From contig CAVPVB010000007.1 of NCBI GenBank assembly GCA_963709085.1, positions 2,232,001 to 2,296,000 on the forward strand: DNA of 64,000 bases, in the 5' to 3' direction. The translations under genes and the position numbers were made by a program. Below, piece after piece: positions 36,634 to 45,670 of the stretch (the stretch's first letter is position 1; the number at the start of each line of letters is the position of its first letter). The notes below the pieces were generated by a model. That model was not told the origin of the DNA and did not search any database. It saw nothing but the letters and a program-made list of their open reading frames with translations. This DNA is from Rhodovastum sp963709085. GTDB lineage: Bacteria; Pseudomonadota; Alphaproteobacteria; Acetobacterales; Acetobacteraceae.

Positions 36634-38769
36634 TTACTCCGTCGGCAACGTCTCCGCCGGCGCCGGCACCAGCCCTGGCGGCACGCGATTGCGTGGGGTC
36701 GGGCGGGGGATCCAGATGCGGTCGCCGCGCCCCGCCCGGTCCGACAGCACCTGTGCGCCGCCGGCAGATAGCCAGATCGCGTGCGCGCCCTCGCGCCAGA
36801 CCGAGAACCGGTCCACCACCGGCACCTTCACCGCACAATCCAGCCGCACCGGCTCCAGCGACACCACCACCGCGGCGGCGCAGGCGCTCTGCGGCGGGTC
36901 ACCGCGCACCAGCAGCGCCATCGGGCCGTCCGGCCGGGGGCGCAGTTCGCAGGGCGGCCGGCCGCACCCGAGCGGCTGCACCAGCCGCGCCTGCCAGAGC
37001 ACCTGCCAGGACTGGAGGGTAAAGCGGGCGGCGCTGCCGGCGGTCTGCACATACATGCCGTCCTCGGCCCGCAGGCCGACCATGCGGCCATCGGCGGACA
37101 GCAACAGGTCGGGCGGTCGTTCGACGGCAGGCGAGGCCAGCCCGACCGCCACCAGCGCCCAGCCGGCCAGCCGCACCCTGCTGCGCCACAGCCCCGCCCA
37201 GGCCAGGCCGAGGCTCAGCACCCCGAGCCCCCAGGCCGGCATGGGCGGCACCATGATCGTCGCGGCGGGCCACGCCGAAACAGTGCGGCCGACCCATAGC
37301 ACCGCATCCACCCCCCAGCCCATCGGCACCAAAGCGAGCGCCTCGGCGCCGGCCGGCATCAGGGCCAGGGATAACAGACCGGCCGGCATGACCAGCAGCG
37401 CCGTCAACGGCACCGCCAGCATGTTGGCCAGCACGTTGTACACCTGTATTTGGCCGAAATGGGCGGCGGCGAAGGGCGCGGAAAACGTGCCGGCCAGCGC
37501 CGCCGTCACCGCCAGCGCCGCCATGTGGCTGGCCAGACGGCCCCGCCATGACCCCTCGCCGCGCAGGCGCATCAGCCAGGGGCGCAGTGCCTCGAAGCCG
37601 ACGATCAGCGCCAGCACGGCGGAGAAACTCATCTGGAAGCTGACGCCCATGACCAGATGCGGCTCCAGCAGCACCAGTGCCGCCATCGCCAGCGCCAGCC
37701 CGCGCAGCGACAGCGCCCGCCGCCCGGCCAGCACGCCGAGGGTGAACAGGCAGGCCATGGCGAAACTGCGCTGCACCGGCACATGCGCGCCGGTCAGCAG
37801 CATGTAACCGGCCGCCGCCAGCAGTGCCGTCAGCGCCGCGATCTGCTTGGTTGGCCAGTGCAGCGCCGCCCATTCCCACACCGCCAGCGCCAGCCGCGTG
37901 GCGCCGAAAACCAGCCCCATGACGATGCCGATATGCAGCCCGGCGATGGCCAGCAGATGGGCAAGCCCGGAATCGCGGAAGGCAAGTCGGTCCGATTCGG
38001 GGATGGCGCTGGTCTGGCCGGTGAGCATGGTGGTGGCGATGGCGGCGGTGCTGCCGTCCAGCACCGCACCGACCCGCGCAGCGATGCACTCGCGCAGGCG
38101 TTGCAACAGGCCGCCCAGCCGCGAGGGAGTGCCCTCGGCGAGCCGGGTCGCGGGTCCGAGCGCGGTGCCGAAGGCGCCAAACCCCTCATAGAAAGCGTCG
38201 CGCTGCAGGTCCCAGGCGCCGGGAAAGGCCGGGGGCGCCGGGCGCATCAGCAGCGCGCGCACCCGCAGCGTGTCGCCGGTGGCGACCGGGGCCGGGTCGT
38301 TGCTGCGCAGGCGAATGCGCAGCAGGCGGGCGAGCGGGGCGCCGCCGTCCAGCCGGGCCGCCGCCAGAGTCACCCGCCGCCCCTCCGGCAGCGGCTCGAC
38401 CGCGCGCACAATTCCCTCCGCCAGCACCGCGCGGGCGGGCACCTCCATGAGCCTGGGGGCGCGCCAGGTGGCAACCTGGGCGGCCCCGAATCCGAGTGCT
38501 ATCGCCAGAATACAGGACGCGGCGGCGCGCGGCAGCCTGCGGGACCAGCCAGAAGCCAGGGCGGCGAGCGCGAAAACCAGCAGGGAAGCGGCGACCCAGG
38601 CCGGCGGATCGCTGCGCCAGGCGAAAAAAATCACCGCCCCGGCGGTCATCAGCACCGGGAACCAGGGAAAAAACCGGCCGCGCTCGGCCTCGCCCCAGGC
38701 GGCAAGCCGGGCCGCGGCCACGTCGATCCAGGCCGGCCGGGCGATCGCCGTGGCGGCGCGAAGCTGCAT
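36634..38769 (-). CDS. comEC: ComEC/Rec2-family DNA uptake channel
   Basis: A ~711-residue polytopic inner-membrane protein with about ten hydrophobic helices. The Competence domain carries GLAHLLAIAGLHIGIVMGLV, LAALTALLAAAGYMLLTGAH and VPVQRSFAMACLFTLGVLAG, all typical of ComEC, which passes single-stranded DNA into the cytoplasm during natural transformation. The C-terminal segment is short and no clear HxHxDH metallo-hydrolase motif is seen. The start is ATG 38769 or GTG 38778; neither has a good ribosome site. It diverges from gltX. dprA lies 6 kb away in the same window. Confidence 0.88.
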   Translation of the reverse strand: MQLRAATAIARPAWIDVAAARLAAWGEAERGRFFPWFPVLMTAGAVIFFAWRSDPPAWVAASLLVFALAALASGWSRRLPRAAASCILAIALGFGAAQVATWRAPRLMEVPARAVLAEGIVRAVEPLPEGRRVTLAAARLDGGAPLARLLRIRLRSNDPAPVATGDTLRVRALLMRPAPPAFPGAWDLQRDAFYEGFGAFGTALGPATRLAEGTPSRLGGLLQRLRECIAARVGAVLDGSTAAIATTMLTGQTSAIPESDRLAFRDSGLAHLLAIAGLHIGIVMGLVFGATRLALAVWEWAALHWPTKQIAALTALLAAAGYMLLTGAHVPVQRSFAMACLFTLGVLAGRRALSLRGLALAMAALVLLEPHLVMGVSFQMSFSAVLALIVGFEALRPWLMRLRGEGSWRGRLASHMAALAVTAALAGTFSAPFAAAHFGQIQVYNVLANMLAVPLTALLVMPAGLLSLALMPAGAEALALVPMGWGVDAVLWVGRTVSAWPAATIMVPPMPAWGLGVLSLGLAWAGLWRSRVRLAGWALVAVGLASPAVERPPDLLLSADGRMVGLRAEDGMYVQTAGSAARFTLQSWQVLWQARLVQPLGCGRPPCELRPRPDGPMALLVRGDPPQSACAAAVVVSLEPVRLDCAVKVPVVDRFSVWREGAHAIWLSAGGAQVLSDRAGRGDRIWIPRPTPRNRVPPGLVPAPAETLPTE

Positions 38770-38833
38770 ACAAATCACGCTACGCCGGCGCGCCTCGTGC
38801 CGCCATCGTTGCCCGTGCTAGAAGCGCCGCCCC

Positions 38834-40249
38834 ATGGCTGGAACCCAAGCGATGACCGTCCGCACCCGCTTTGCCCCCTCGCCCACCGGCCTGCTGCATA
38901 TCGGCGGCGCCCGCACGGCGCTGTTCAACTACCTGTTCGCCCGCCACCATGGCGGGCAATTCCTGCTGCGCATCGAGGACACCGACCGCGAACGCAGCAC
39001 CGAGGAAGCGACGCAGGTGATCCTCGACGGGCTCGCCTGGCTTGGCCTGGAGACCGACGAGCCGCCGGTGTTCCAGTCCACCCGGCAGCCGCGCCACGCC
39101 GAGGTGGCGCAGCAGATGCTGGCGGCCGGCCGGGCCTATCGCTGCTTCCTGACCCCGGCCGAACTGGACCGCATGCGCGAACAGGCCAAGGCCGAAGGCC
39201 GCGGCATGCGTATCGAGAGCCCCTGGCGCGACCGCGACCCCGCCGAGGCGCCGCAAGGCGCCCCCTCCGTCATCCGCCTGCGCGCCCCGCGCGAGGGCGA
39301 GACGCTGGTGCACGATTTGGTGCAGGGCGATGTGCGGGTGGCCAATGCCGAACTCGACGACATGATCATCCTGCGCAGCGACGGCACCCCGACCTACCTG
39401 CATGCGGTGGTGGTGGATGACCACGACATGGGCATCACCCATGTCATCCGCGGCGACGACCACCTGACCAACACGTTTCGCCAAATACAGGTGTACGAGG
39501 CGATGGGGTGGCGACCGCCGCTGTTCGGCCACGTGCCGCTCATTCACGGGGCGGACGGGGCCAAACTGTCCAAGCGCCATGGCGCCCAGTCGGTGACCGA
39601 ATTCCGCAGCATGGGCTATCTGCCCGAGGCGCTGTGCAACTACCTGCTGCGGCTGGGCTGGGGGCATGGGGATGCCGAGATTCTCTCCCGTGCGGAAGCG
39701 ATTTCGCTGTTTGACATCGATGCCGTCGGCCGGGCACCGAGCCGGATGGATTATGCCAAGCTGGCGCACGTCAACGGCGTGTGGCTCCGCGCCGCCGACG
39801 ATGACTGGCTGGCCCGCGAGGTGCTGGAGCGGCTGGCCCACCGGCCGGGCCTGGCGCTCGGCAGCCATGCCGCGCACCGTATCCGGGCGCTGATTCCGCA
39901 CCTCAAAGAACGTGCGAAAACACTGGTAGAATTGACTGATTCTGCAAGTTTTCTTGCGCACCCACTGCCGTTGCCGATGGAACCGAAGGCAGCGGCGCAG
40001 CTTTCCGCCGAGAACCGCCTGATGTTGCGGGAAATAGCCGCCGCATTGGCCGAAACGGATTTTTCCCCCGCCGGGGTGGACGCCGCCCTGCGCGCCTATG
40101 CCGGGCGCACCGGACGCAAGCTCGGAACCGTCGCCCAGCCGCTGCGCGCCGCGCTGACCGGCAGCACGGTGAGCCCCGGCATTGATGCGGTGCTGGTGGC
40201 CCTGGGGCGTGACGAGGCGCTGGCGCGCATCGCGGCCGCGGCGGCGTGA
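38834..40249 (+). CDS. gltX: Glutamyl-tRNA synthetase
   Basis: A 471-residue class I synthetase. It has the HIGH-type motif FAPSPTGLLHIGGARTALF, LLRIEDTDRERSTEEA, VIRGDDHLTNTFRQ and the KMSKS-type GAKLSKRHGAQSV, then the C-terminal anticodon-binding helices. ATG 38834 gives an extra six residues before MTVRTRFAPSPTG; ATG 38852 is an equally possible start. Alphaproteobacteria often have two gltX copies, one charging tRNA-Gln for the GatCAB pathway; which one this is cannot be told. Confidence 0.95.
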   Translation: MAGTQAMTVRTRFAPSPTGLLHIGGARTALFNYLFARHHGGQFLLRIEDTDRERSTEEATQVILDGLAWLGLETDEPPVFQSTRQPRHAEVAQQMLAAGRAYRCFLTPAELDRMREQAKAEGRGMRIESPWRDRDPAEAPQGAPSVIRLRAPREGETLVHDLVQGDVRVANAELDDMIILRSDGTPTYLHAVVVDDHDMGITHVIRGDDHLTNTFRQIQVYEAMGWRPPLFGHVPLIHGADGAKLSKRHGAQSVTEFRSMGYLPEALCNYLLRLGWGHGDAEILSRAEAISLFDIDAVGRAPSRMDYAKLAHVNGVWLRAADDDWLAREVLERLAHRPGLALGSHAAHRIRALIPHLKERAKTLVELTDSASFLAHPLPLPMEPKAAAQLSAENRLMLREIAAALAETDFSPAGVDAALRAYAGRTGRKLGTVAQPLRAALTGSTVSPGIDAVLVALGRDEALARIAAAAA

Positions 40250-40269
40250 GGCCCGGCAAGGAGCGCGGT

Positions 40270-40291
40270 CCAGGGGGCGTCTGACCCCTGG
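40270..40291. repeat. Dispersed palindromic repeat, copy D
   Basis: CCAGGGG (40270-40276) pairs with CCCCTGG (40285-40291) around eight bases, followed by CCTTGCTTGCC. It sits between gltX and pyrB and resembles the first hairpin of copy C. Confidence 0.55.
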
Positions 40292-40347
40292 CCTTGCTTG
40301 CCTTTGCTGGCTAATTTCCGCTCCCGCACGAATCTGGAACGCGCATC

Positions 40348-41283
40348 TTGAGCCAACCGCCCCGCCACCTGCTGCAGATCGAGGGCCTGTATCCGCCGCA
40401 GATCGCCGCCATGCTGGACGTGGCGGAGAGCTATGTGCTGCTGAACCGCTCGGGCAAAACCCAGCGCGACCTGTTGCGCGGGCGCACCCTGATCAACCTG
40501 TTTTTCGAAGATTCAACCCGCACCCGCACCAGCTTCGAGCTGGCCGGCAAGCGGCTGGGCGCCGACGTCATCAATATGTCGGTCTCCACCAGCAGCGTGA
40601 ACAAGGGCGAGACACTGCTGGATACCGCGGCGACGCTCAACGCCATGCATTGCGACCTGCTCGTGGTGCGCCACGACCAGTCCGGCGCGCCGGCGCAGCT
40701 GGCGCAGAAGGTGGATGCCGCGGTGATCAACGCCGGCGACGGCACCCACGAACATCCGACCCAGGCGCTGCTGGACGCACTGACCATCCGCCGCCGGCGC
40801 GGCCGGCTGGAAGGGCTGGTGGTGGCAATCTGCGGCGACGTGCTGCACAGCCGGGTGGCGCGATCGAACATCCACCTGCTCACCACCATGGGCAGCCAGG
40901 TGCGGGTGATCGGCCCGCCCACCCTCATTCCGCCGGACGCCGAGCGGCTTGGGGTTGAGGTGTTTCACGACATGAAGGCGGGGCTGCAGGGCGTTGATAT
41001 CGTGATGGCGCTGCGGCTGCAGAAGGAGCGCATGGCGCGCGGCCTGGTGCCCAGCGCGCGCGAGTTCTTCCGCTTCTATGGGCTGGATGCGGCCAAGCTC
41101 GCCTGGGCGAAACCGGATGCGCTGGTGATGCATCCCGGCCCAATGAACCGCGGCGTGGAGATCGACAGCGCGGTGGCCGACGACCCGGCGCGCAGCCTCA
41201 TCAGGGAGCAGGTGGAGATGGGGGTGGCGGTGCGCATGGCCGTGCTGGACCTGCTGTCGCGCCGGTCGCGCCGCAATGACTGA
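40348..41283 (+). CDS. pyrB: Aspartate carbamoyltransferase catalytic subunit
   Basis: A 311-residue enzyme of pyrimidine synthesis. It has the carbamoyl-phosphate loop FFEDSTRTRTSFELAGKRLG, SVNKGETLLDTAATLNAM, VVRHDQSGAPAQLA, GDGTHEHPTQALLDALT and VMHPGPMNRGVEI. The start is TTG at 40348 (SQPPRHLLQIEGL follows). It overlaps the next gene by eight bases. No pyrI regulatory subunit is present, consistent with a class A enzyme that partners a dihydroorotase-like protein, as in Pseudomonas. Confidence 0.96.
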   Translation: MSQPPRHLLQIEGLYPPQIAAMLDVAESYVLLNRSGKTQRDLLRGRTLINLFFEDSTRTRTSFELAGKRLGADVINMSVSTSSVNKGETLLDTAATLNAMHCDLLVVRHDQSGAPAQLAQKVDAAVINAGDGTHEHPTQALLDALTIRRRRGRLEGLVVAICGDVLHSRVARSNIHLLTTMGSQVRVIGPPTLIPPDAERLGVEVFHDMKAGLQGVDIVMALRLQKERMARGLVPSAREFFRFYGLDAAKLAWAKPDALVMHPGPMNRGVEIDSAVADDPARSLIREQVEMGVAVRMAVLDLLSRRSRRND

Positions 41284-42568
41284 CATCCATATCATCAATG
41301 TCCGCCTGCTTGACCCGGCCAACGGGCTGGACCAGCCGGGCGAGTTGCTGATCCGCAACGGCCGGATCGCCGATCTCGGCGCCGGGCTGGGCCGGCCGGA
41401 CGGGGCGGCAACCGTCGATGGCGGCGGCGCGGTGCTGTGTCCGGGGCTGGTGGATATGCGCGCGGCCCTCGGCGAGCCCGGCTTCGAGTACCGCGAGACC
41501 ATCGCTTCGGCCGCTGCCGCCGCCGCCGCCGGCGGCGTCACCACGCTCGCCGCCCTGCCCGACACCGTGCCGGCGATCGACGACCCGGCGCTGGTGCGCC
41601 TGCTGGTGGCGCGCGGCGCCGAGACCGGCAGCGTCGACATCCTGCCCTACGGCGCCGTCACCCGCGGTTGCCGCGGCGGCGAGATGGCCGAGCTGGGCCT
41701 GCTGCGCGAGGCCGGAGCGGCGGCGTTCACCGACGGAGGCCGGGCGATCGGCCCGGCGCGGCTGATGGCGCTGGCGCTGTCCTATGCGCGCGGCTTTGGC
41801 TGCCGGATCGTGCAGCACCCGGAGGAACCGAGCCTGGCCGAGGGCGGCGCCGCCAGCGCCGGCGAACTGGCGACGCGGCTCGGCCTGCCCGCCATCCCGG
41901 CGGAGGCCGAGGCGATCATGGTGGCGCGCGATATCGGGCTGGCAAAACTGACCGGCGGCGCGGTGCATTTCGCCCACGTCTCGACGGCCGAGGCGCTGGA
42001 GCTGATCCGCCGCGCCAAGGACCAGGGATTGTCCGTGACCTGCGACACCGCCCCGCCTTATTTCGACCTGAACGAGACGGCGATCGGCAATTTCCGCACC
42101 TATGCCAAGCTGTCGCCGCCGCTGCGCCGCGACGCCGACCGCCAGGCGGTCGCGGCGGCGCTGGCCGATGGCACCATCGATGCGGTCGCCAGCGACCACC
42201 AGCCGCGCGATGTCGATGACAAACGGCTGCCCTTCGCCCTGGCCGCCGCCGGTGGCAGCGGGCTGGCGACGCTGCTGGCGGTGACGCTGGCGCAGGTGCA
42301 TGGCGGCGGGCTGGACCTCGCCGACGCGATCGCGCTGCTGACGGTGCGCCCGGCGCGGCTGCTGGGCAGCCCGGCCGGCACGCTGGGGCGGGGTCAGGCG
42401 GCCGATCTTTGTCTGTTCCATCCGGAGCAGGCCTGGCGGGTCACCGCCGGCGAGCTGCCGGGCAAGGCGCAGAACACGCCGTTCGACGGGCGGGCCCTCG
42501 AAGGGCGCGTGCTGGGGACGTGGAAAAACGGGCGCCTCGTGTTCGGCGCAGCAGAGGGAACGGCATGA
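41276..42568 (+). CDS. pyrC: Dihydroorotase-like protein PyrC', probably non-catalytic
   Basis: A 430-residue amidohydrolase-fold protein related to dihydroorotase. The fold blocks are present (VNVRLLD-type start, GGVTTLAALPDTVPAIDDP, HFAHVSTAEALELI, DTAPPYFDLNE, VASDHQPRDVDDK, LGRGQAADLCLF). The metal-binding HxH of active enzymes (DxHVHLREPG) is replaced by DMRAALGEPGFEY, so neither zinc-ligand His is present. In Pseudomonas such an inactive PyrC' is needed to assemble active aspartate carbamoyltransferase. Its eight-base overlap with pyrB supports a complex partner role. A catalytic pyrC must lie elsewhere. Confidence 0.9.
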   Translation: MTDIHIINVRLLDPANGLDQPGELLIRNGRIADLGAGLGRPDGAATVDGGGAVLCPGLVDMRAALGEPGFEYRETIASAAAAAAAGGVTTLAALPDTVPAIDDPALVRLLVARGAETGSVDILPYGAVTRGCRGGEMAELGLLREAGAAAFTDGGRAIGPARLMALALSYARGFGCRIVQHPEEPSLAEGGAASAGELATRLGLPAIPAEAEAIMVARDIGLAKLTGGAVHFAHVSTAEALELIRRAKDQGLSVTCDTAPPYFDLNETAIGNFRTYAKLSPPLRRDADRQAVAAALADGTIDAVASDHQPRDVDDKRLPFALAAAGGSGLATLLAVTLAQVHGGGLDLADAIALLTVRPARLLGSPAGTLGRGQAADLCLFHPEQAWRVTAGELPGKAQNTPFDGRALEGRVLGTWKNGRLVFGAAEGTA

Positions 42569-43872
42569 CCGACACGCACGGCACTGGGCACGATGACGGC
42601 CACGGCAAAGGCCATGACACGGGGCACGATGACGGCCACGCCAAAGGCCATGGCACCGGGCACGATGACGGGCATGGCAAAGGGCATGGCCATGCGCCCA
42701 GCGCCCGGCATAGTCCCCGGCGCACCCCGCACGGGTCTTACAATCCGCACGGAGCGCACGGCACCACGCACGGCATGTCAGCTTCGGGCGGCGTCTCGCC
42801 GGTCGGCCTGCTGCGCGGCACCGCCGCCGTGGCGATCCTGGCGGTCGTGCTGCTGCCGTTCTTTTTCGTGATCTACTGGCTGACCCTGTTCGGAACCATC
42901 CCGGGCGACGAATACGCCCGGTTCCTGCTCGGCCTGCTCGGCCTGCCGGGGGGGGCGATCCCGGTGGCGCCCGCCGGTTACCGGGCGCTCTCCGTGCTGG
43001 CCGCGGTGCCGTTCTATTTCAGCCTGCCGCCGCTGCCGCTGGCGACCGCGCCCGCCGGCATGGCTCCCAATCTGGTCCAGGCCACCGCGGCGCTGGCGTT
43101 CCTGTCCTACCTGTCCCTCACCGGCACCATGTATGCGGCCTATCGTCTGGCCCGCGACCGCGCCGGCCAGGATGCCGGCGCCGCCCTGCTGGCCGCCGCG
43201 CTGCTGTTCGTGCTGTGCTGGTACAGCCAGTTCTACGCGCTCGACCCGCTGGCGATCCTGCTGGTCACGCTCGGCCTGTATCTGCTGCCAAACCGGTACG
43301 GCTTTGCCCTGCTGCTGCTGTCGGCGCCGATCATCAACGAAAAGATCGCCATCGTCTTCGCGCTGTGGCTGACCTTCCGCTGCATCGCCTCCACCGCCGA
43401 TCGCGAGGCGCTGTCTTTTCAGTGGGCGACGGCCATGGCGGCGATGCTGCTCTATACCGGGCTGATCGCCTTCGGCCATCTGCCGGGCACCAGCTACCAC
43501 CTGGAGCCGGGCAGCTATCTGGAGACGCTGCGCAGCAACTTCGCCGCCCAGTTGAGCCCCAGCGGCCTGGTGCTGAATGTGTTGCCGATTACCGTGCTGC
43601 TCGGCCTGGGTCTGATCGGCCATCTCGGCGGGCGCCGCCGGAACCCGCCCTCCCTGCCGGCGGCGGTCGCGCTGTTTCGCCCGATTGATCTGCTGATGAT
43701 CCCGGCCATGGTGGTCGTGGGGACGGCGATCGAGCTGGAACTGGAGCCGACCCAGCTCTTCCAGATCGGGCGCATCGTCATGCATGCGGCGCCGCTGTTC
43801 GTGATTCCGGCCGCCGCGGTGCTGTTCCGCCGGCTCGCCGGTTCGCCGGCGGCCGAAAGCCATGCGCCATGA
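42565..43872 (+). CDS. Polytopic membrane protein with a His/Asp/Gly repeat N-terminus
   Basis: A 435-residue protein I do not recognise. Residues ~5-45 are three 12-residue repeats of the type GTGHDDGHGKGH, followed by a basic, His-containing stretch to about residue 70. The rest has about nine hydrophobic helices (for example TAAVAILAVVLLPFFFVIYW; LLLSAPIINEKIAIVFALWL). The His/Asp repeats are likely to bind Ni, Zn, Cu or similar ions on the cytoplasmic side. Loop features such as PGDEYARF and the periplasmic GHLPGTSYHLEPGSYLE hint at a glycosyltransferase C-like fold, but this is weak. The start overlaps pyrC' (ATGA) and the end overlaps plsY (ATGA). Confidence 0.75.
   Translation: MTDTHGTGHDDGHGKGHDTGHDDGHAKGHGTGHDDGHGKGHGHAPSARHSPRRTPHGSYNPHGAHGTTHGMSASGGVSPVGLLRGTAAVAILAVVLLPFFFVIYWLTLFGTIPGDEYARFLLGLLGLPGGAIPVAPAGYRALSVLAAVPFYFSLPPLPLATAPAGMAPNLVQATAALAFLSYLSLTGTMYAAYRLARDRAGQDAGAALLAAALLFVLCWYSQFYALDPLAILLVTLGLYLLPNRYGFALLLLSAPIINEKIAIVFALWLTFRCIASTADREALSFQWATAMAAMLLYTGLIAFGHLPGTSYHLEPGSYLETLRSNFAAQLSPSGLVLNVLPITVLLGLGLIGHLGGRRRNPPSLPAAVALFRPIDLLMIPAMVVVGTAIELELEPTQLFQIGRIVMHAAPLFVIPAAAVLFRRLAGSPAAESHAP
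42580..42687 (+). repeat. Three tandem 36-bp repeats encoding the His-rich domain
   Basis: Units at 42580-42615, 42616-42651 and 42652-42687 share the core GGGCACGATGACGG. Each encodes a GTGHDDGHGKGH-like dodecapeptide. Near-identity at the DNA level suggests recent expansion and possible length variation between strains. Confidence 0.8.
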
Positions 43873-44483
43873 CGCTGCTGTTGCTCGCGCCGTTGCTCGT
43901 CCTGGGGGGCTATCTGCTCGGCTCCATTCCGTTCGGCCTGCTGCTGACCCGGCTGGCCGGCCTGGGCGACATCCGCAAGATCGGCTCGGGCAATATCGGC
44001 GCCACCAACGTGCTGCGTACCGGCCGCAAGGGGCTTGCCGCGGCAACGCTGGCGCTGGACGCGGCGAAGGGGGCGGCGGCGGTGCTGATCGGCGTGCAGG
44101 TGGCCGGTGATGACGGCGCGCTTGCCGCCGGGCTGGGCGCCATCATCGGCCATCTGTTCCCGGTCTGGCTTGGCTTCAAGGGCGGCAAGGGAGTGGCGAC
44201 CGGCCTCGGCGTGCTGCTGGCCGCCGCCCCGCTGGCCGGGCTGGCCGCCGCCCTGGTCTGGCTCGGCACCGCGCTGATCACCCGCATTTCCTCGGCCAGC
44301 GCCCTGGCCGCCTGCATCGCCGCACCGGTGATCGGCGTTCTGGTGGGGACGCCGCTGCCGGTCGAGGCGCTGGTGATGGTGACCGCCGCCCTCATCGTCG
44401 GCCGCCACCACGCCAATATCCGCCGCCTGCTGGCCGGCACCGAACCCCGCATCGGTGGCACCCCTGGCAGCGGGGGGAAATGA
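43869..44483 (+). CDS. plsY: Glycerol-3-phosphate acyltransferase PlsY
   Basis: A 204-residue inner-membrane enzyme that acylates glycerol 3-phosphate from acyl phosphate, the first step of phospholipid synthesis. It has the three family loops: YLLGSIPFGLLLTR with DIRKIGSGNIGATNVLRTG, GHLFPVWLGFKGGKGVATGLG and the C-terminal VGRHHANIRRLLAGTE. Overlaps both neighbours by four bases. Full length. Confidence 0.96.
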   Translation: MTLLLLAPLLVLGGYLLGSIPFGLLLTRLAGLGDIRKIGSGNIGATNVLRTGRKGLAAATLALDAAKGAAAVLIGVQVAGDDGALAAGLGAIIGHLFPVWLGFKGGKGVATGLGVLLAAAPLAGLAAALVWLGTALITRISSASALAACIAAPVIGVLVGTPLPVEALVMVTAALIVGRHHANIRRLLAGTEPRIGGTPGSGGK

Positions 44484-45616
44484 GCGAGGACCTCGACCGG
44501 CTCCGGCTCGCCCGCACCGAAGGGGTCGGCCCGGTCACCTATCGCCGCCTGCTGCGCCGCTACGGCAGCGCCGCCGCCTCGCTGGACGCCCTGCCCGGCC
44601 TGGCCCGCGCCGGCGGGCGCGAGACCGGCCCCGCCATCCCCGGCCGCGACGATGCCGAGCGCGAGCTGGAACTGGCCGGCCGCGCCCGCGCCGCCCTGCT
44701 GTTCGTGGACTCGCCCGGCTATCCGAAGCTGCTCGCCCTGCTGGAGGATGCGCCGCCGGTGCTGGCCGTGCAGGGGCGGCCGGACGTGCTGGACAGGCGG
44801 GCGGTGGCCATGGTGGGCAGCCGCAACGCCTCGGCGAACGGCCAGCGTCTGGCGGAATCGATGGCCGAGGGTCTGGCCGCCGCCGGGCTGGTGGTGGTGT
44901 CGGGCCTGGCCCGCGGCATCGACGCGGCGGCGCATGAAGGGGCGCTGCGGGCCGGCATGACGGTGGCCTGCGTGGCCGGCGGCATCGACATGCCCTACCC
45001 GCCCGAGCACGCCGACCTGCAGGCGCGCATCGCCCGCGGCGGCGCCGTGGTTGCCGAGGCGCCGCCCGGCACCGCGCCGCAGGCGCGCCATTTCCCGCGC
45101 CGCAACCGCATCATCGCCGGGCTGTCGCTCGGCGTCGTGGTGGTGGAGGCGGCGCTGCGCTCGGGCAGCCTGATTACCGTGCGGCATGCGCAGGAGGCCG
45201 GGCGGGAGGTGTTCGCCGTGCCGGGCTCGCCGCTCGATCCGCGCTGCCGGGGGGCGAACGACCTGCTCCGCCAGGGCGCGCGGCTGGTCGAAACGGCCGC
45301 CGACGTGCTGGAGGATCTGCCCGAACATCCGGGCGAGGGGCTGGGGCGCGGGCCGCAATTCACCCGCCGGCGCGGCCTGTTGGAACCGCCCGCCTTTTTG
45401 CCCGAACCGCCGGAGGACCCGACGGCGGCCGGCCGCATCCGCGACCGGATCACGTCGCTTCTGGGGCCTTCGGCAACATCGGTTGACGAACTCATCCGCC
45501 GCTCCCAGTTGACGCCCGGTGCCGTAATGGCCGTGCTGCTGATGCTGGAAGTGGCCGGCCGCGTGGAAATGCAGCCGGGGAACATGGTTGCATTGCTCGC
45601 CGATCCCGGTCATTAG
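44480..45616 (+). CDS. dprA: DNA processing protein DprA
   Basis: A 378-residue protein that loads RecA on incoming single-stranded DNA during transformation. After an N-terminal helical domain, the Rossmann-like core shows AMVGSRNASANGQRLAESMA, VVSGLARGIDAAAHEGAL, TVACVAGGIDMPYPPEH, PRRNRIIAGLS and VVEAALRSGSLITVRHAQEA, VFAVPGSPLDPRCRG. A C-terminal winged helix (SVDELIRRSQLTPGAVMAVL) completes it. It follows plsY by overlap and precedes topA, a common order. Confidence 0.95.
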   Translation: MSEDLDRLRLARTEGVGPVTYRRLLRRYGSAAASLDALPGLARAGGRETGPAIPGRDDAERELELAGRARAALLFVDSPGYPKLLALLEDAPPVLAVQGRPDVLDRRAVAMVGSRNASANGQRLAESMAEGLAAAGLVVVSGLARGIDAAAHEGALRAGMTVACVAGGIDMPYPPEHADLQARIARGGAVVAEAPPGTAPQARHFPRRNRIIAGLSLGVVVVEAALRSGSLITVRHAQEAGREVFAVPGSPLDPRCRGANDLLRQGARLVETAADVLEDLPEHPGEGLGRGPQFTRRRGLLEPPAFLPEPPEDPTAAGRIRDRITSLLGPSATSVDELIRRSQLTPGAVMAVLLMLEVAGRVEMQPGNMVALLADPGH

Positions 45617-45670
45617 GCGCGACCCGCACGCCGCCGCTCCCCGAGAACTGGCCCCCGAGAACAGGACCGC

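Noticed and set aside
42580..42687. Three regularly spaced 36-bp repeats as a possible CRISPR array
   Set aside because: The repeats are directly abutting without spacers and are in-frame coding sequence for the His-rich repeat.
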